Source: Candidatus Methylumidiphilus alinenensis (GTDB lineage: Bacteria; Pseudomonadota; Gammaproteobacteria; Methylococcales; Methylococcaceae). Taken from it: a stretch of DNA of 48,895 bases. Where the stretch lies: the NCBI GenBank assembly GCA_003242955.1, contig QJPH01000283.1:1-48895 (forward strand), in the 5' to 3' direction. Below, piece after piece: positions 16,793 to 25,840 of this stretch. Under the pieces are notes generated by a model. It searched no databases and had not been told where the DNA came from. It saw only the letters and a program-made list of their open reading frames with translations. The position numbers and the translations under genes were made by a program. How positions within the stretch are numbered: position 1 is the stretch's first letter; each line of letters begins with the position of its first letter.

Positions 16793-19700
16793 TTAAGCTG
16801 AAGCCTCATCAGTGTCGCTCCCATATCGCTGATCTATCTCTGGTTTGTGACTGGGCAACGATTCTGGAGGATACCATACTGTAAGAGTTTTCGTAGCTGT
16901 CATCATTTGTTCAAAGGGAATATTTTTTGACACGTTGTGGGAATAGGTGTCGCCGTTTGGACAACTGGTGTCATTGCTGAAGGATTTCTTTGGATCCGGG
17001 TATGGTTGGGCATCCCATTTGTAATCGATAGCCGGGCCACTTGGCGGAAACAAATTTCCAAGCTCATCGTAATAGCGCACAGGTAATGACCCTTCTTGTT
17101 GGGAGAGATAGGCTCCGGTCAAGTTTGCACCTTGCAACTGTGTGCCTTGCCAATTGACTCCGAACAGGACGGCTCCCTCAAGGGGCGAAGCCTCCGACTC
17201 GTCATTGGCGGGTGCGAGGTTGGCATTGGTGAGGTTTGCATCCGCCAAGAAGGCAAACGTCATGCTTATCCCTTCCAAATCGGCATCGGTGAAATCTGCC
17301 AAAGGCAGGTAGGCTCCATCGAAACTGGCCTTTTGCAGGGTAGTGGCCGTGCCTTGGAATTTGGCTTCAATCAAGGTCGCCCAGGTGAAATCGACTCCAT
17401 TGAGGTTCGCCCCGCAGAATGTGCAACTGTTAAAGTAGGATTTGATGAATTTGGCGGCAATTGATTTGTCTTGGTCACCCAGAATGCTGCCTGTAAAGTC
17501 GGTGCCATCAAAGTCCGCATACGTCATCTGCGCACCCACTAGATGGGCGCTGTTAAATTTAACGCCTACCTTGTTGTGCTTCTTGAGCTTGGCCTTGACG
17601 AAATCGGCATCGTCCAAGACGGCGTTTGAGAAATCCGCGCCATTCAGGATGCAGCCCTTGAGTGGCGCGGATATCCATTTTAGCCCATAGGCATTGAGTC
17701 CCGCCAAATCGGTCGGCAACCCAATGACGGTGGCCCCGGTGAGGTCTAGGCAGGACCAGTTCAAGCCGATGACGGAATAGGGGAGCGTTGCGTTGACGAA
17801 GCTTGTCCGATGGGTTGGGTCGGTGGATTGGATGATCGGCGCCGAGAAGACGGTATGGGTCAGATCGGTATTGTCGAAAATAGTGCCTTCCAAGTTAGCA
17901 TCGGTCAAAATAGTGGAGTACCCCTTAAGTAGCCATTCAGAGAATTTAGCGTTGGAGAAAGTAGCGCAGGAGAGTTTTGCACCCGTGAAATCAGTGCCCT
18001 CCAGTTTTGTGCTATCAAGGTGGGTGCGAATGAGGGTGGCACCCTGAAAAGAAAACTGAGTGAGATCCCTGTACGTTAAAATGGCATCAGTCAAAATTGC
18101 TTCTTTAAAACTCAAGTTCGAAAAGTCGATCAAAGAGAGGAAATCGATCCCCGTTAAATCTGCCCCGGTTAGATCAAGATCATACCAGGCGCCTCCATGC
18201 ACTATGGCCCCCTGAAATTTCGCCTCTTGCAGAGTACAGGTATTAAATGAGGTATCTGTAAGATCCGCTGCTCCCTCGAATACTACCTTGCTGAAATCCG
18301 AATTCCAGATATAACAGTTGCTCAGCTTGACACCGGTAAGATCGGCGCCCAAGCCGAGAGCCATGTCGCCGAGTTTCATGTTGGTCCACTCAGCCGAATT
18401 ATTAGAATGGAGATTCAACGTCGCCCCAATGAGTTTAGCCCCGAGCATGTTGACGTTAGATAAGTTGATGCCTTGAAGTATGGAGTTAGAGAGGTTGGTT
18501 TGGGTGAATGTGGGGAGGATGTTGGACGGCGGGTTGGGGCGGTCTTTCTCAAGCAGAAACAGAGTTTTGGCAGCGGGCCGGTAAAACGCTAGATTGTTGG
18601 CCTTGCCCCCTCCGAAGTAATCGCAGGCAAAGCCTAAGTCTGCCTCATTTAACAGGTCATAACCGCCGATGCCAGAGGAGGAACTGTAGACATCGGTAAA
18701 GGTTCCATCGCGGTTGTTTCGGATAATGCTGATCTTGCTCAAGCCAGGGCTGTAAAAGACCAAATGGTCAGGTCTTCCGCTGCCGGTGTAGTCAAAGGCA
18801 AAGCCGCGATCTAGGTGAGTGTATAACGCAAACCCAGCGATGCCAGAACTACTTGAGAAGAGGGTTGAGAAGGTCTTATCCCGGTTATTTTTGATGATCC
18901 AGATGGCACTTGAGCCAGGGCGATAGAAGACTAGATGGTCGAGTTTGCCGCTGCCATCGTAATCGAAGGCAAAGCCCAGGTCGTTATCCATTTTAAGGTC
19001 AAATTTGCTCCCTACACTGCCAATGCCGTCGCTGAAGCTGCACGTTGTGGAGAAACCGCTCGCAGCATCGTGTTGAATGAAATAAATGAGGCTCTCACCG
19101 GGGCGGTAAAAGACGAGATGGTCGGTGGCTCCGCTGCCATCGTAGTCAAAGGCAAAACCTCGGTCTCTCGTATCTCTTATGTCAAAGCCACCAATACCCC
19201 GATCAGCATACCTATTGGTGAAGGTTCCATCGCGGTTGTTTTTCATGATGAAGATACTGCCACCTGATGCGCCATCGTCGCCGCTGGGGCGATAGAACAG
19301 CAGATGGTCGAGCTTGCCGAACCCGTCGTAATCGAAGGCAAAGCCCAGGTCAACGCTAACCTTGAGGTCATAGCCACCAATCCCTTGATTGCTGGAATAC
19401 ACCTCCAAAAGCGTGCCATCGCTGGCGACTTTGGTAATTGAGGATAATTGGTTTCCGGGACTGTAGAAAACCAAGTGGTCTGGCGTACCGCTACCGTTAT
19501 AGTCAAAGGCAAACCCCAAGTCAACCGACAGGCCCAGCAGGCTATATTTCCCGATCCCAGCCGCCGTGCCTTTTGGGGCAAAAAGGGTAGAATAGCCAGA
19601 GTCGCTGGCCGTGGTCGGCTCCTGAGCCTGATCGCCGAAAGGTATTCCAGCCGCCAAGGTTAAATCGCAGTTGCTTAAGTCAGCGCCGGTAAAATCAGTA

Positions 19701-20380
19701 TGCGAGAGGGAGGTGCGTTGGAGTGTCAACCGTTCCTGGCGACCGCCTATTGTGGTGTTGATAAGCCTGGCTTCATCCAAGATGCAACCACCAAAAGAGC
19801 TAACTTGGGTGAGATCGCTTTTGGAGAGGTCGATGCCCGTGAAATCCATGCAAGCTAGGTTAGATTGGCCGAATTTTTGGTTCGAAAAGCTGTACCCCAT
19901 AGCAACAAGATCAGAAGCCTTGTAGCCCATGGTGATGAAATCTAGAGTGCTAAGATGATCCACTCCAACAGCATAGAAGCGCGCAGCCTTAGAGATATCT
20001 TGTTGCATCACAACCAAGGGACCTATCGTGTTGTAGATCGGCGGCCAGCCGACTTGCACATACCCACCACCCACCGCCTGTAAGACAAAAAAGCCTCTCT
20101 CTACCAAGATAAACTTAAAAATGGCGGCGTCTTTCAGCCTTTTGTTCCAACTGGTATCTGCCTTCTGGAATTGAAGGCCGGGATTCGCCAAGATAAAAGA
20201 ATTGTCGCCATTGTCGGCTTGAAACGTGATATAACCGTTTCCAAGGTGGCAAAGGTTGACTCTCTCTAGGTCGTGGGTGGATGAACTGATGTCTACCCCA
20301 TATATCCAGTTGAAATCATCCCAGATTCTTACAGGATGTCCGTCCGAGGTGTAAAGAATCCAGCGATTGATCGTTTGCAT
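16793..20380 (-). CDS. Giant pentapeptide-repeat / FG-GAP-like propeller protein
   Basis: 1195 residues; the ATG is preceded by AGGAGA at ideal spacing, and there is no signal peptide or membrane segment. Approximate layout: beta-trefoil- or fascin-like N-terminus 1-135; a first pentapeptide-repeat block (A/D-L-x-x motifs such as FTGADLSNCDL) 168-245; six repeats of about 57 residues at 275-612, consensus GFAFDYDGSGKLDHLVFYRPG-like with a GIGGYDL ending; a long second pentapeptide-repeat block 626-1090; and a polar tail of about 100 residues. The 57-residue units resemble FG-GAP/VCBS-type propeller blades and recur in the 2271-residue protein at 34859. Pentapeptide repeats form a right-handed beta-helix; a propeller inserted between two such blocks is unusual. 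Function unknown; binding or scaffolding is an inference. Possibly cotranscribed with the genes on both sides. Confidence 0.85.
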   Translation of the reverse strand: MQTINRWILYTSDGHPVRIWDDFNWIYGVDISSSTHDLERVNLCHLGNGYITFQADNGDNSFILANPGLQFQKADTSWNKRLKDAAIFKFILVERGFFVLQAVGGGYVQVGWPPIYNTIGPLVVMQQDISKAARFYAVGVDHLSTLDFITMGYKASDLVAMGYSFSNQKFGQSNLACMDFTGIDLSKSDLTQVSSFGGCILDEARLINTTIGGRQERLTLQRTSLSHTDFTGADLSNCDLTLAAGIPFGDQAQEPTTASDSGYSTLFAPKGTAAGIGKYSLLGLSVDLGFAFDYNGSGTPDHLVFYSPGNQLSSITKVASDGTLLEVYSSNQGIGGYDLKVSVDLGFAFDYDGFGKLDHLLFYRPSGDDGASGGSIFIMKNNRDGTFTNRYADRGIGGFDIRDTRDRGFAFDYDGSGATDHLVFYRPGESLIYFIQHDAASGFSTTCSFSDGIGSVGSKFDLKMDNDLGFAFDYDGSGKLDHLVFYRPGSSAIWIIKNNRDKTFSTLFSSSSGIAGFALYTHLDRGFAFDYTGSGRPDHLVFYSPGLSKISIIRNNRDGTFTDVYSSSSGIGGYDLLNEADLGFACDYFGGGKANNLAFYRPAAKTLFLLEKDRPNPPSNILPTFTQTNLSNSILQGINLSNVNMLGAKLIGATLNLHSNNSAEWTNMKLGDMALGLGADLTGVKLSNCYIWNSDFSKVVFEGAADLTDTSFNTCTLQEAKFQGAIVHGGAWYDLDLTGADLTGIDFLSLIDFSNLSFKEAILTDAILTYRDLTQFSFQGATLIRTHLDSTKLEGTDFTGAKLSCATFSNAKFSEWLLKGYSTILTDANLEGTIFDNTDLTHTVFSAPIIQSTDPTHRTSFVNATLPYSVIGLNWSCLDLTGATVIGLPTDLAGLNAYGLKWISAPLKGCILNGADFSNAVLDDADFVKAKLKKHNKVGVKFNSAHLVGAQMTYADFDGTDFTGSILGDQDKSIAAKFIKSYFNSCTFCGANLNGVDFTWATLIEAKFQGTATTLQKASFDGAYLPLADFTDADLEGISMTFAFLADANLTNANLAPANDESEASPLEGAVLFGVNWQGTQLQGANLTGAYLSQQEGSLPVRYYDELGNLFPPSGPAIDYKWDAQPYPDPKKSFSNDTSCPNGDTYSHNVSKNIPFEQMMTATKTLTVWYPPESLPSHKPEIDQRYGSDTDEASA
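17096..18510 (-). repeat. Pentapeptide-repeat coding block
   Basis: About 1.4 kb of degenerate 15-bp periodicity within the 1195-residue gene, encoding successive A/x-D/N-L/F-x-x units. This is the larger of two such blocks in the gene; the smaller one lies near 19645-19880. Confidence 0.75.
18545..19560 (-). repeat. Six 57-residue propeller-type repeats
   Basis: Six consecutive units of about 171 bp, each encoding GFAFDY-D-G-SG-K-L-D-H-L-V-F-Y-R-P and a Gly-rich GIGGYDL ending. One unit carries a short insertion (GDDGASGG) and the last is the most divergent (NNLAFYRPA). Very similar units occur in the gene at 34859-41674. Confidence 0.85.
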
Positions 20381-20459
20381 AGCGTTTCTCCTAAAAAAGA
20401 TTTGATTGATGAGAGGCTAAGGGCTGCGGGAAAGTGGTCGAAAATCGCCCTTTTTTCCT

Positions 20460-20490
20460 AAACCCCTCATCCATGATTGGAGAGGGGCTT
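20460..20490. repeat. Hairpin in leader of the 1195-residue gene
   Basis: AAACCCCTC (20460-20468) pairs with GAGGGGCTT (20482-20490). It lies between two minus-strand genes, about 80 bp upstream of the 20380 start. No T-tract follows, so a role in RNA stability or partial termination is only possible, not shown. Confidence 0.4.
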
Positions 20491-20520
20491 AACCAGAATA
20501 TGCTTGTTTAAAATGCTTGC

Positions 20521-23500
20521 TCAGATGGAAGGCGTTGAAGGTATCCAAGTCGCCATAGATGGCTCGGTGCGGCCTGATCCTTGCAGAATCTCGTAGTCCA
20601 AGGTATAGACATTGCGCCAGATATCCACATGCAGGCTTGCGGCGGCAATGCCGCTGACCTGGGCCAGAAAGCTACCGTCAGGATTGTAGATATCCAAACG
20701 ATAATCCGCAGCTTGCACGATGCCCGAGAGCGAGTAAAGGTACTTCAACACATAAAGGTAGCCTTTGGATTCGACGCTTACGTCAACGAGCTTGACGGCG
20801 GCGGTGCCCTCGCTGCGGAGGGGTATGGACCATTGGCTGCCGGTAAAGTCATACACGGGGTTGCCTGCATGGTCAAAGGAAACGATGCAGCCTTGGGGCG
20901 AGGCGTCAGTGGTTTGTAAGACCAAAATTCGATCCAGCGAACAGGTCAGGGCGACAGGGTTTTGAAGCAAGCCCTCCCGCGAGCCTTTGCCCGACAATAT
21001 CGCCGCCACTGGAGCCTTTGCATCCGGTTGGGGCGGCGCAAGCTTGACGACTTGCAGTTTGCAGGTGGCTTTGCTGAGGGCCACCGCGAAGCCTGCGGGG
21101 TGGATGGCCAAGTCATCTTGGGCACCCGTGAAAAGGCCGAAGGAATCCTTGGGAGAGACAATGAGCGGCTGGCCTTGGTCAAGGGACAGGGCGCGCAAGT
21201 ACATGACATTGCCTTCCGTGGTTGGCTCCAACAGAAATCCATCTGCGAAGGGCTGGGCCATGGTCGGTGGAGGCAACGCCAAACAAGGCATCAGATCGTA
21301 GCCGAAGCCAGGGAACTTCAGGCCGCTTTCGGGCGAACTTCCATCGCCCAATGCCTGGAAGGCATACAGTTGCCCGGAATAGGGCTGTTTGTCGGCATGG
21401 AAGCGCGGCAGGTTTTGCCCGGAGGCCCGCCATAAATAAGCAAAGGCAGACTTGGATTCGTTCAACTCAATGGCTCCTAAATAAGCCAGATTGTTGCCCA
21501 CGTTTGAACCATTCAGGCTGGACACCGTGTCCGCAGGGGCAGGGGTGGTGCCGGTCGCCGCCCAAACCCTTCCTTGGCTTCCGAAAACCAGCTTTTCCTT
21601 GAAGAAATAAGTGGTACCGGTGGAGAGGGGAACCAAGTTCTCGACAATGGCGAAAGCCGGCACAACCAAACAGTTGTTGGCGGTATCCGTCGGCAAGGCT
21701 GGCATCGGGCCGGTCTTGCCCCGCCCTGCCAGCCAGCCCGTGTCCGAATAGAAACATGCCAGCACCGTAAGGCTGCCGCCGGCCGGCAGGCTGGTAAAGA
21801 CGTGGCTGATGGCGCCTTGCTGGGTGGTGTTGTCCAGTTTGCCGTCATAGACATAAGTCGGGCCATCGTCATAGGTGGCGGTGATTCGATAATGGGTGGC
21901 CGTGGCCGGCCATTTGCCAAAATGTTTAGGGTCCGGGTTGACAGTGACCTGTAGAGCCATGGTGCGGAGGATGCTCAGTGACATGGTCGCCGGGCTGGAA
22001 GCCACCGCCACAATGGTTTCGGTGATGCTGGCAAGATCGGCGGCGGCGCCTATTGCTTTGGCAATCCAACCGATAAACGGTTCAGCATCCTCCAACGCCG
22101 ATTCGCCGAGCGTTTCCGCTATGTAAATCGCTAACTCGCTGGTAGCCTCGCTGACGAGAAAATCAGTTAACATGGAATAGGCAATGTTGCCGACCAATGA
22201 CAGAATATCCTCTGTGCTCACCGAACCTGACACCGCACCGCCTAAGGGCCCTTCCATCCCAGCTTCAAGAAGCATGCTGCCTTTGGAAGCAATTTTTTTG
22301 GTCATCTCGGACCATTCCGAGCCAATTTGATCAGCAGCCACTCCGTAGATGATGAATAGCGTAGGAATGGCTAAGTTGAAAAGGGATGTCCAAAAAAGCC
22401 CTTTGAAATCTAAGTCAAGCTCATAAGGGGGTTGACCAAGCCCACCTAGGCTGATGACGGCGGAACTCGCCTTGGGGTCGAATGTGAATGGAATATCCGA
22501 CCAATCAACCGGCAAGGGAATGGCCATGATGGTGTCCACCGGGGAAAGATACCCTTGGGATTCATTCAGGATACCCACCGGCTCGTTGTTTGGCCCAAAT
22601 TGATTGATTGTGACTTGAAGCCAGCGCAAACAGTTGTTTTTAAAGGATGCTGTCGCCGTGGCTGTGCTGGCATCATAAGCAAACTTGTTTTCCACCCCAT
22701 ACTGGGGCGTTAGTTGCTTCACCGTATAGTCTATTGCCGCATCCTTCAGGCTTGGGGATTGCCCGACAACGTTTTGGGTTGAACTGGCCAAAGGCACTTG
22801 CACAATGCCGGCTTGGGTCGTCCAACACTGGCCTTTCAAGTCATCGGTGTCCTTGCTTTTGCGTAGGATGTCCTGCAAAGGGAGGGCCATCATTTCTAGG
22901 GTTTCATCGGACCAAACATAGATATTCTTCCCGGTGGGATTGCCGGTTCGGTAATCTTTGCTCAGATGGTAATCACTCATCACCCAATTTCCGTCATGGT
23001 TCGTTGACTGGATATAGATGGAACCCGCAAGTTCGGTCAACCCTTCGGCATCATCGATCAAGGCATAAATTTTTTCGCCCCATGTGGTTTGCAGGGCCAG
23101 CAACTCAGGATGAAGGAAAATCAGGGTTTTGGCGGTGTCCAAGGCAGTGGGGTAATTGCCAATGTCGATGATGATTTTTTCATCGGGAGGCAGAGGGTTG
23201 GACCCCCATTGAGCCTTTAGCTTGGCCGGCAGGCCTGAGCCTTTGCGCTTGGCCACCCCGGCTGCGCGTGTCGCACGGGGAATATGCAGAGAAACCTGCA
23301 CAAGGCGATCAAGGGGATGTTCCTCACTGCGCTTGGGCGCGGTGACCCGCAGCATGACCAAAGCGTTGGACGGCAACTGCACAGACTCGGCGAAATGGCT
23401 GACCCGCTCATCAGGGAACAGGGCAAGGGCGGAATTGTCCCTGCGACTTTGGGCAAGGCTTTGCGGGGTGTGTGGGGTCAAGGCGTAACGTTGCACGCCA

Positions 23501-23571
23501 ACGTGGAGAGTGAATTTTTGCTGGGCTGCCAAGTGCCCTAAATCGAAGTGAAGGGTAGCGGTTTCAAACAT
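20521..23571 (-). CDS. Large protein of unknown function with hydrophobic core
   Basis: 1016 residues, no signal peptide. I do not recognise a family. The N-terminal third is beta-rich and polar. A central part (about 375-530) has several hydrophobic or amphipathic helices (FNLAIPTLFIIYGV, LVGNIAYSMLTDFLV, WIAKAIGAAADLASI) that could cross or insert into a membrane. The C-terminal 400 residues look like beta-propeller blades, with repeated patterns such as DVSVESKGYLYVL and DIWRNVYTLD that resemble NHL-type repeats. It sits between the 1195-residue gene and the mutarotase-like gene on the same strand, with gaps of 140 and 196 bp. The helix-plus-propeller plan echoes the 2271-residue protein, although no sequence repeat is shared. 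A pore-forming or membrane-associated binding protein is speculation. Confidence 0.75.
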   Translation of the reverse strand: MFETATLHFDLGHLAAQQKFTLHVGVQRYALTPHTPQSLAQSRRDNSALALFPDERVSHFAESVQLPSNALVMLRVTAPKRSEEHPLDRLVQVSLHIPRATRAAGVAKRKGSGLPAKLKAQWGSNPLPPDEKIIIDIGNYPTALDTAKTLIFLHPELLALQTTWGEKIYALIDDAEGLTELAGSIYIQSTNHDGNWVMSDYHLSKDYRTGNPTGKNIYVWSDETLEMMALPLQDILRKSKDTDDLKGQCWTTQAGIVQVPLASSTQNVVGQSPSLKDAAIDYTVKQLTPQYGVENKFAYDASTATATASFKNNCLRWLQVTINQFGPNNEPVGILNESQGYLSPVDTIMAIPLPVDWSDIPFTFDPKASSAVISLGGLGQPPYELDLDFKGLFWTSLFNLAIPTLFIIYGVAADQIGSEWSEMTKKIASKGSMLLEAGMEGPLGGAVSGSVSTEDILSLVGNIAYSMLTDFLVSEATSELAIYIAETLGESALEDAEPFIGWIAKAIGAAADLASITETIVAVASSPATMSLSILRTMALQVTVNPDPKHFGKWPATATHYRITATYDDGPTYVYDGKLDNTTQQGAISHVFTSLPAGGSLTVLACFYSDTGWLAGRGKTGPMPALPTDTANNCLVVPAFAIVENLVPLSTGTTYFFKEKLVFGSQGRVWAATGTTPAPADTVSSLNGSNVGNNLAYLGAIELNESKSAFAYLWRASGQNLPRFHADKQPYSGQLYAFQALGDGSSPESGLKFPGFGYDLMPCLALPPPTMAQPFADGFLLEPTTEGNVMYLRALSLDQGQPLIVSPKDSFGLFTGAQDDLAIHPAGFAVALSKATCKLQVVKLAPPQPDAKAPVAAILSGKGSREGLLQNPVALTCSLDRILVLQTTDASPQGCIVSFDHAGNPVYDFTGSQWSIPLRSEGTAAVKLVDVSVESKGYLYVLKYLYSLSGIVQAADYRLDIYNPDGSFLAQVSGIAAASLHVDIWRNVYTLDYEILQGSGRTEPSMATWIPSTPSI

Positions 23572-23734
23572 ATGGAATTCCTTATAGTTGGGTGCGTTTA
23601 AACAAACGCCTCTTTCGGAGAGGCTTGCAGAATTGTTTCATAGGATTTCTTGAAAAGCCATTGCTAGGGTGGCTTTCGGTCCTTCTAAGGCAACGGGACC
23701 AGTACCTGCATAGCAATGGCTGGAGATGAAATAG

Positions 23735-23751
23735 CCCGCCTGAAAGGCGGG
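23735..23751 (-). terminator. Possible terminator of the mutarotase-like gene
   Basis: CCCGCCT-TTC-AGGCGGG on the minus strand forms a perfect 7-bp GC-rich stem, followed by CTATTTCAT, a weak T-rich tail. It starts about 17 bp after the stop codon of the minus-strand gene ending at 23768. A second hairpin (GCCTCT/AGAGGC) lies near 23608-23625. Confidence 0.5.
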
Positions 23752-23753
23752 GG

Positions 23754-23767
23754 CTTGAAGCTTCAAG
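23754..23767. repeat. 14-bp perfect palindrome
   Basis: CTTGAAGCTTCAAG abuts the stop codon of the mutarotase-like gene and the terminator-like hairpin. It may extend the hairpin structure or be chance. Confidence 0.5.
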
Positions 23768-25126
23768 TTAAGTCAGCTTTGGCGTTATGTGCTCGATTTT
23801 TTGGTCGATGACATCCCTTAACTCCTGCTGCGTTTTCTCGCTATCAAGGCCAGATTCGATTGGCACGATGAAGGCATCCCATGAACTTTCCCCTTGCGGA
23901 AATTCACTGGGCTGAAAAAAACAGGTGTTAAAGCCGCTGCCCCAAGGTTCGTAATATTCCGATTTTGGTCGTCCAGCAGCGAGCGGCGGGTTTTGTGCCA
24001 AGGCTTCCTGGCGGTTGAAAATATCGGGGTTGCCCCATGACCACATTTTGGTGTAATGGGGGGTTTTGTCGTTTGATATAGAAACATAAGCCGTGCCCCT
24101 GCCATCCCCATAACTCACCGCATGGTAATAACCATCCCGGCGAGGATAATCATATAGAATCCCGCCCCAGCCCGAGGGCCAGTCAAGCGGCTTGTTCAAA
24201 TCAGCATTAGTCCAACTAGCCGGGTTAGGCGGGCAGCCGACGATAAAGCCATTCTTTCCTTGGTAGGCTGGCAAGTCATTATCCTTGTCCAGTTGCATAT
24301 CCTGAACCACAAAATTATCCTTCAGCATTCCCATATAAACCCATAAATCCTTGCAGCGACGTTTCTTTTGGTGGGAAATGATTTGGGAGTTCTTGGTGAC
24401 GGGATAGGTCTGCGGCAGCCAAATTTCTGCGGTCACCGGGGTTTCTTTGGTATTGATCAAGGCCGCATTAAGGCGGACGAAAGCCTCTCCGGGTCTGAGG
24501 CTGACGGTGAAGATAAATTCCGCATCAGTGACCGGATATTTGCTCATTGGCACATTGGAGCCTGGGGATAGGAACTGGCCTTTGCTTAAAATATCGCAAA
24601 GGAGATTGCGGTTTTCCTGGGTATCCTTGATCTTGAGTATGATCGCTGATCCGGTTGGGTCGGCGATGAAGTCGATATCCCAATCAGTGTCATAGTACAG
24701 CCCATGTTCGGCGGTCACTGCCGCTACACGAATGCCGCCATGAAGGATAAGCCCGCGATTCAATGGAAAAGCGTCGGAACCCCTGCCGTAATAGGTGGCA
24801 CCTTCCCTATTCTGCCATAAATATTCTTGGCCGCCCTTCTCGATTGACACAACGTTACCGCCCATCAAGATGGCTTTTACCTTGAGTATGCCGTTATCGA
24901 GAACCCAACAATCGACAATCTCCCGGCCAACGATTGGGCCATCCTCAATATTGTTGATTGATTCGACGAAAGTAAGCGCGTAATTGCTTTTGATAATAGT
25001 CACCCCGCTGGGAAAAACATCCGGGAGAGAAGCAATATCTGGTTTGCGCGATGATCTTAGGGGGGTGATGCCTTGTCTTTCGGTCATGATGGTTTTTTTA
25101 GCTATTTGCAAAATCTGGTTGGACAT
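23768..25126 (-). CDS. Galactose-mutarotase-fold protein, DUF5107-like
   Basis: 452 residues from ATG 25126, which has GAGGAA 7 nt upstream; the in-frame ATG 27 bp earlier has no spaced ribosome binding site. No signal peptide. The central region has GGNVVSIEKGGQEYLWQN, LILHGGIRVA and MWSWGNPDIF, an arrangement I associate with DUF5107 and related aldose-1-epimerase-like beta-sandwich domains that bind carbohydrate. The fold family includes epimerases and non-catalytic sugar-binding proteins; catalytic residues cannot be assigned by eye. It is the first gene of a possible minus-strand run that continues with the 1016- and 1195-residue proteins, which suggests a link between carbohydrate recognition and those proteins. 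Confidence 0.65.
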   Translation of the reverse strand: MSNQILQIAKKTIMTERQGITPLRSSRKPDIASLPDVFPSGVTIIKSNYALTFVESINNIEDGPIVGREIVDCWVLDNGILKVKAILMGGNVVSIEKGGQEYLWQNREGATYYGRGSDAFPLNRGLILHGGIRVAAVTAEHGLYYDTDWDIDFIADPTGSAIILKIKDTQENRNLLCDILSKGQFLSPGSNVPMSKYPVTDAEFIFTVSLRPGEAFVRLNAALINTKETPVTAEIWLPQTYPVTKNSQIISHQKKRRCKDLWVYMGMLKDNFVVQDMQLDKDNDLPAYQGKNGFIVGCPPNPASWTNADLNKPLDWPSGWGGILYDYPRRDGYYHAVSYGDGRGTAYVSISNDKTPHYTKMWSWGNPDIFNRQEALAQNPPLAAGRPKSEYYEPWGSGFNTCFFQPSEFPQGESSWDAFIVPIESGLDSEKTQQELRDVIDQKIEHITPKLT

Positions 25127-25271
25127 GGGCAGTTCCTCAGCCTCGAAAGGCATACCTTAGCAAAATCCTAGTTGGTTGGAAATCTACGGAAAATTCTATT
25201 CGTCAGCAAGCAGTAGATTTCCGTCATTAAAGCAAATGGCATGATTGTCCGCAAAGGGTCGGTGTGATGTC

Positions 25272-25826
25272 CTATCGCGGCCTACGCGGGCTGGAGTGCG
25301 GGAGCCGTGTCATCCAAGCATCAATGTGCATCCTGATCTTGCCGGCAGGGTCCCGTCGAATCAGATCCCACTCAATTCTGTCGCGAGATACAAAACGGTC
25401 ATGAATTACGACGGTGCAACCACGCTCATTCGCCCTCCAAGTCAGCGTATGACGCGCTTCGTTCCACGTTCCCGTTCGCTCGAATCGGTTGCCTTCGGAG
25501 TCGAATAGCCAATGGCGGTAGACTTTATTGGCCACATCCCATGTGCTGATCTGCAAATCCTCGTCGAGTGGGTGCCCCGGCACAGCATCCGTTTTCGCTC
25601 GATATTCGACATACCGGTCGCCTAGGGTGACTAGCCCAACGCCTATTCCTGCGGCTTCCATGACACGAGAAGCCATCTTATCTGACTTGATGGTGACGTG
25701 AGTCCGCCACCGGCCTTCAAACCGCCGCAAGACTGCGTCAGCCCCCATCACAGTTTGCGCAGGCGCACCAGATACAGAGCCTCCGCTCAGCAGCAGAGCA
25801 AGCAAGATTAAACGGGCTTGAATCAT
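25272..25826 (-). CDS. Small secreted protein, paralogue A
   Basis: 184 residues with a signal peptide (LILLALLLSGGSV, cleavage near APAQT). The mature part includes LRRFEGRWRTHVTIKS, RTGTWNEARHTLTW and IEWDLIRRDPAGK, a one-domain beta-barrel-like layout resembling the DUF1579 group of secreted proteins; I cannot confirm the assignment. A paralogue about 90 percent identical lies on the opposite strand at 33988-34551. The start has AGGG 11 nt upstream. It follows the alpha/beta hydrolase gene by 14 bp on the same strand, so the two are probably cotranscribed. Confidence 0.75.
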   Translation of the reverse strand: MIQARLILLALLLSGGSVSGAPAQTVMGADAVLRRFEGRWRTHVTIKSDKMASRVMEAAGIGVGLVTLGDRYVEYRAKTDAVPGHPLDEDLQISTWDVANKVYRHWLFDSEGNRFERTGTWNEARHTLTWRANERGCTVVIHDRFVSRDRIEWDLIRRDPAGKIRMHIDAWMTRLPHSSPRRPR

Positions 25827-25840
25827 TCAACTAGTACCCT

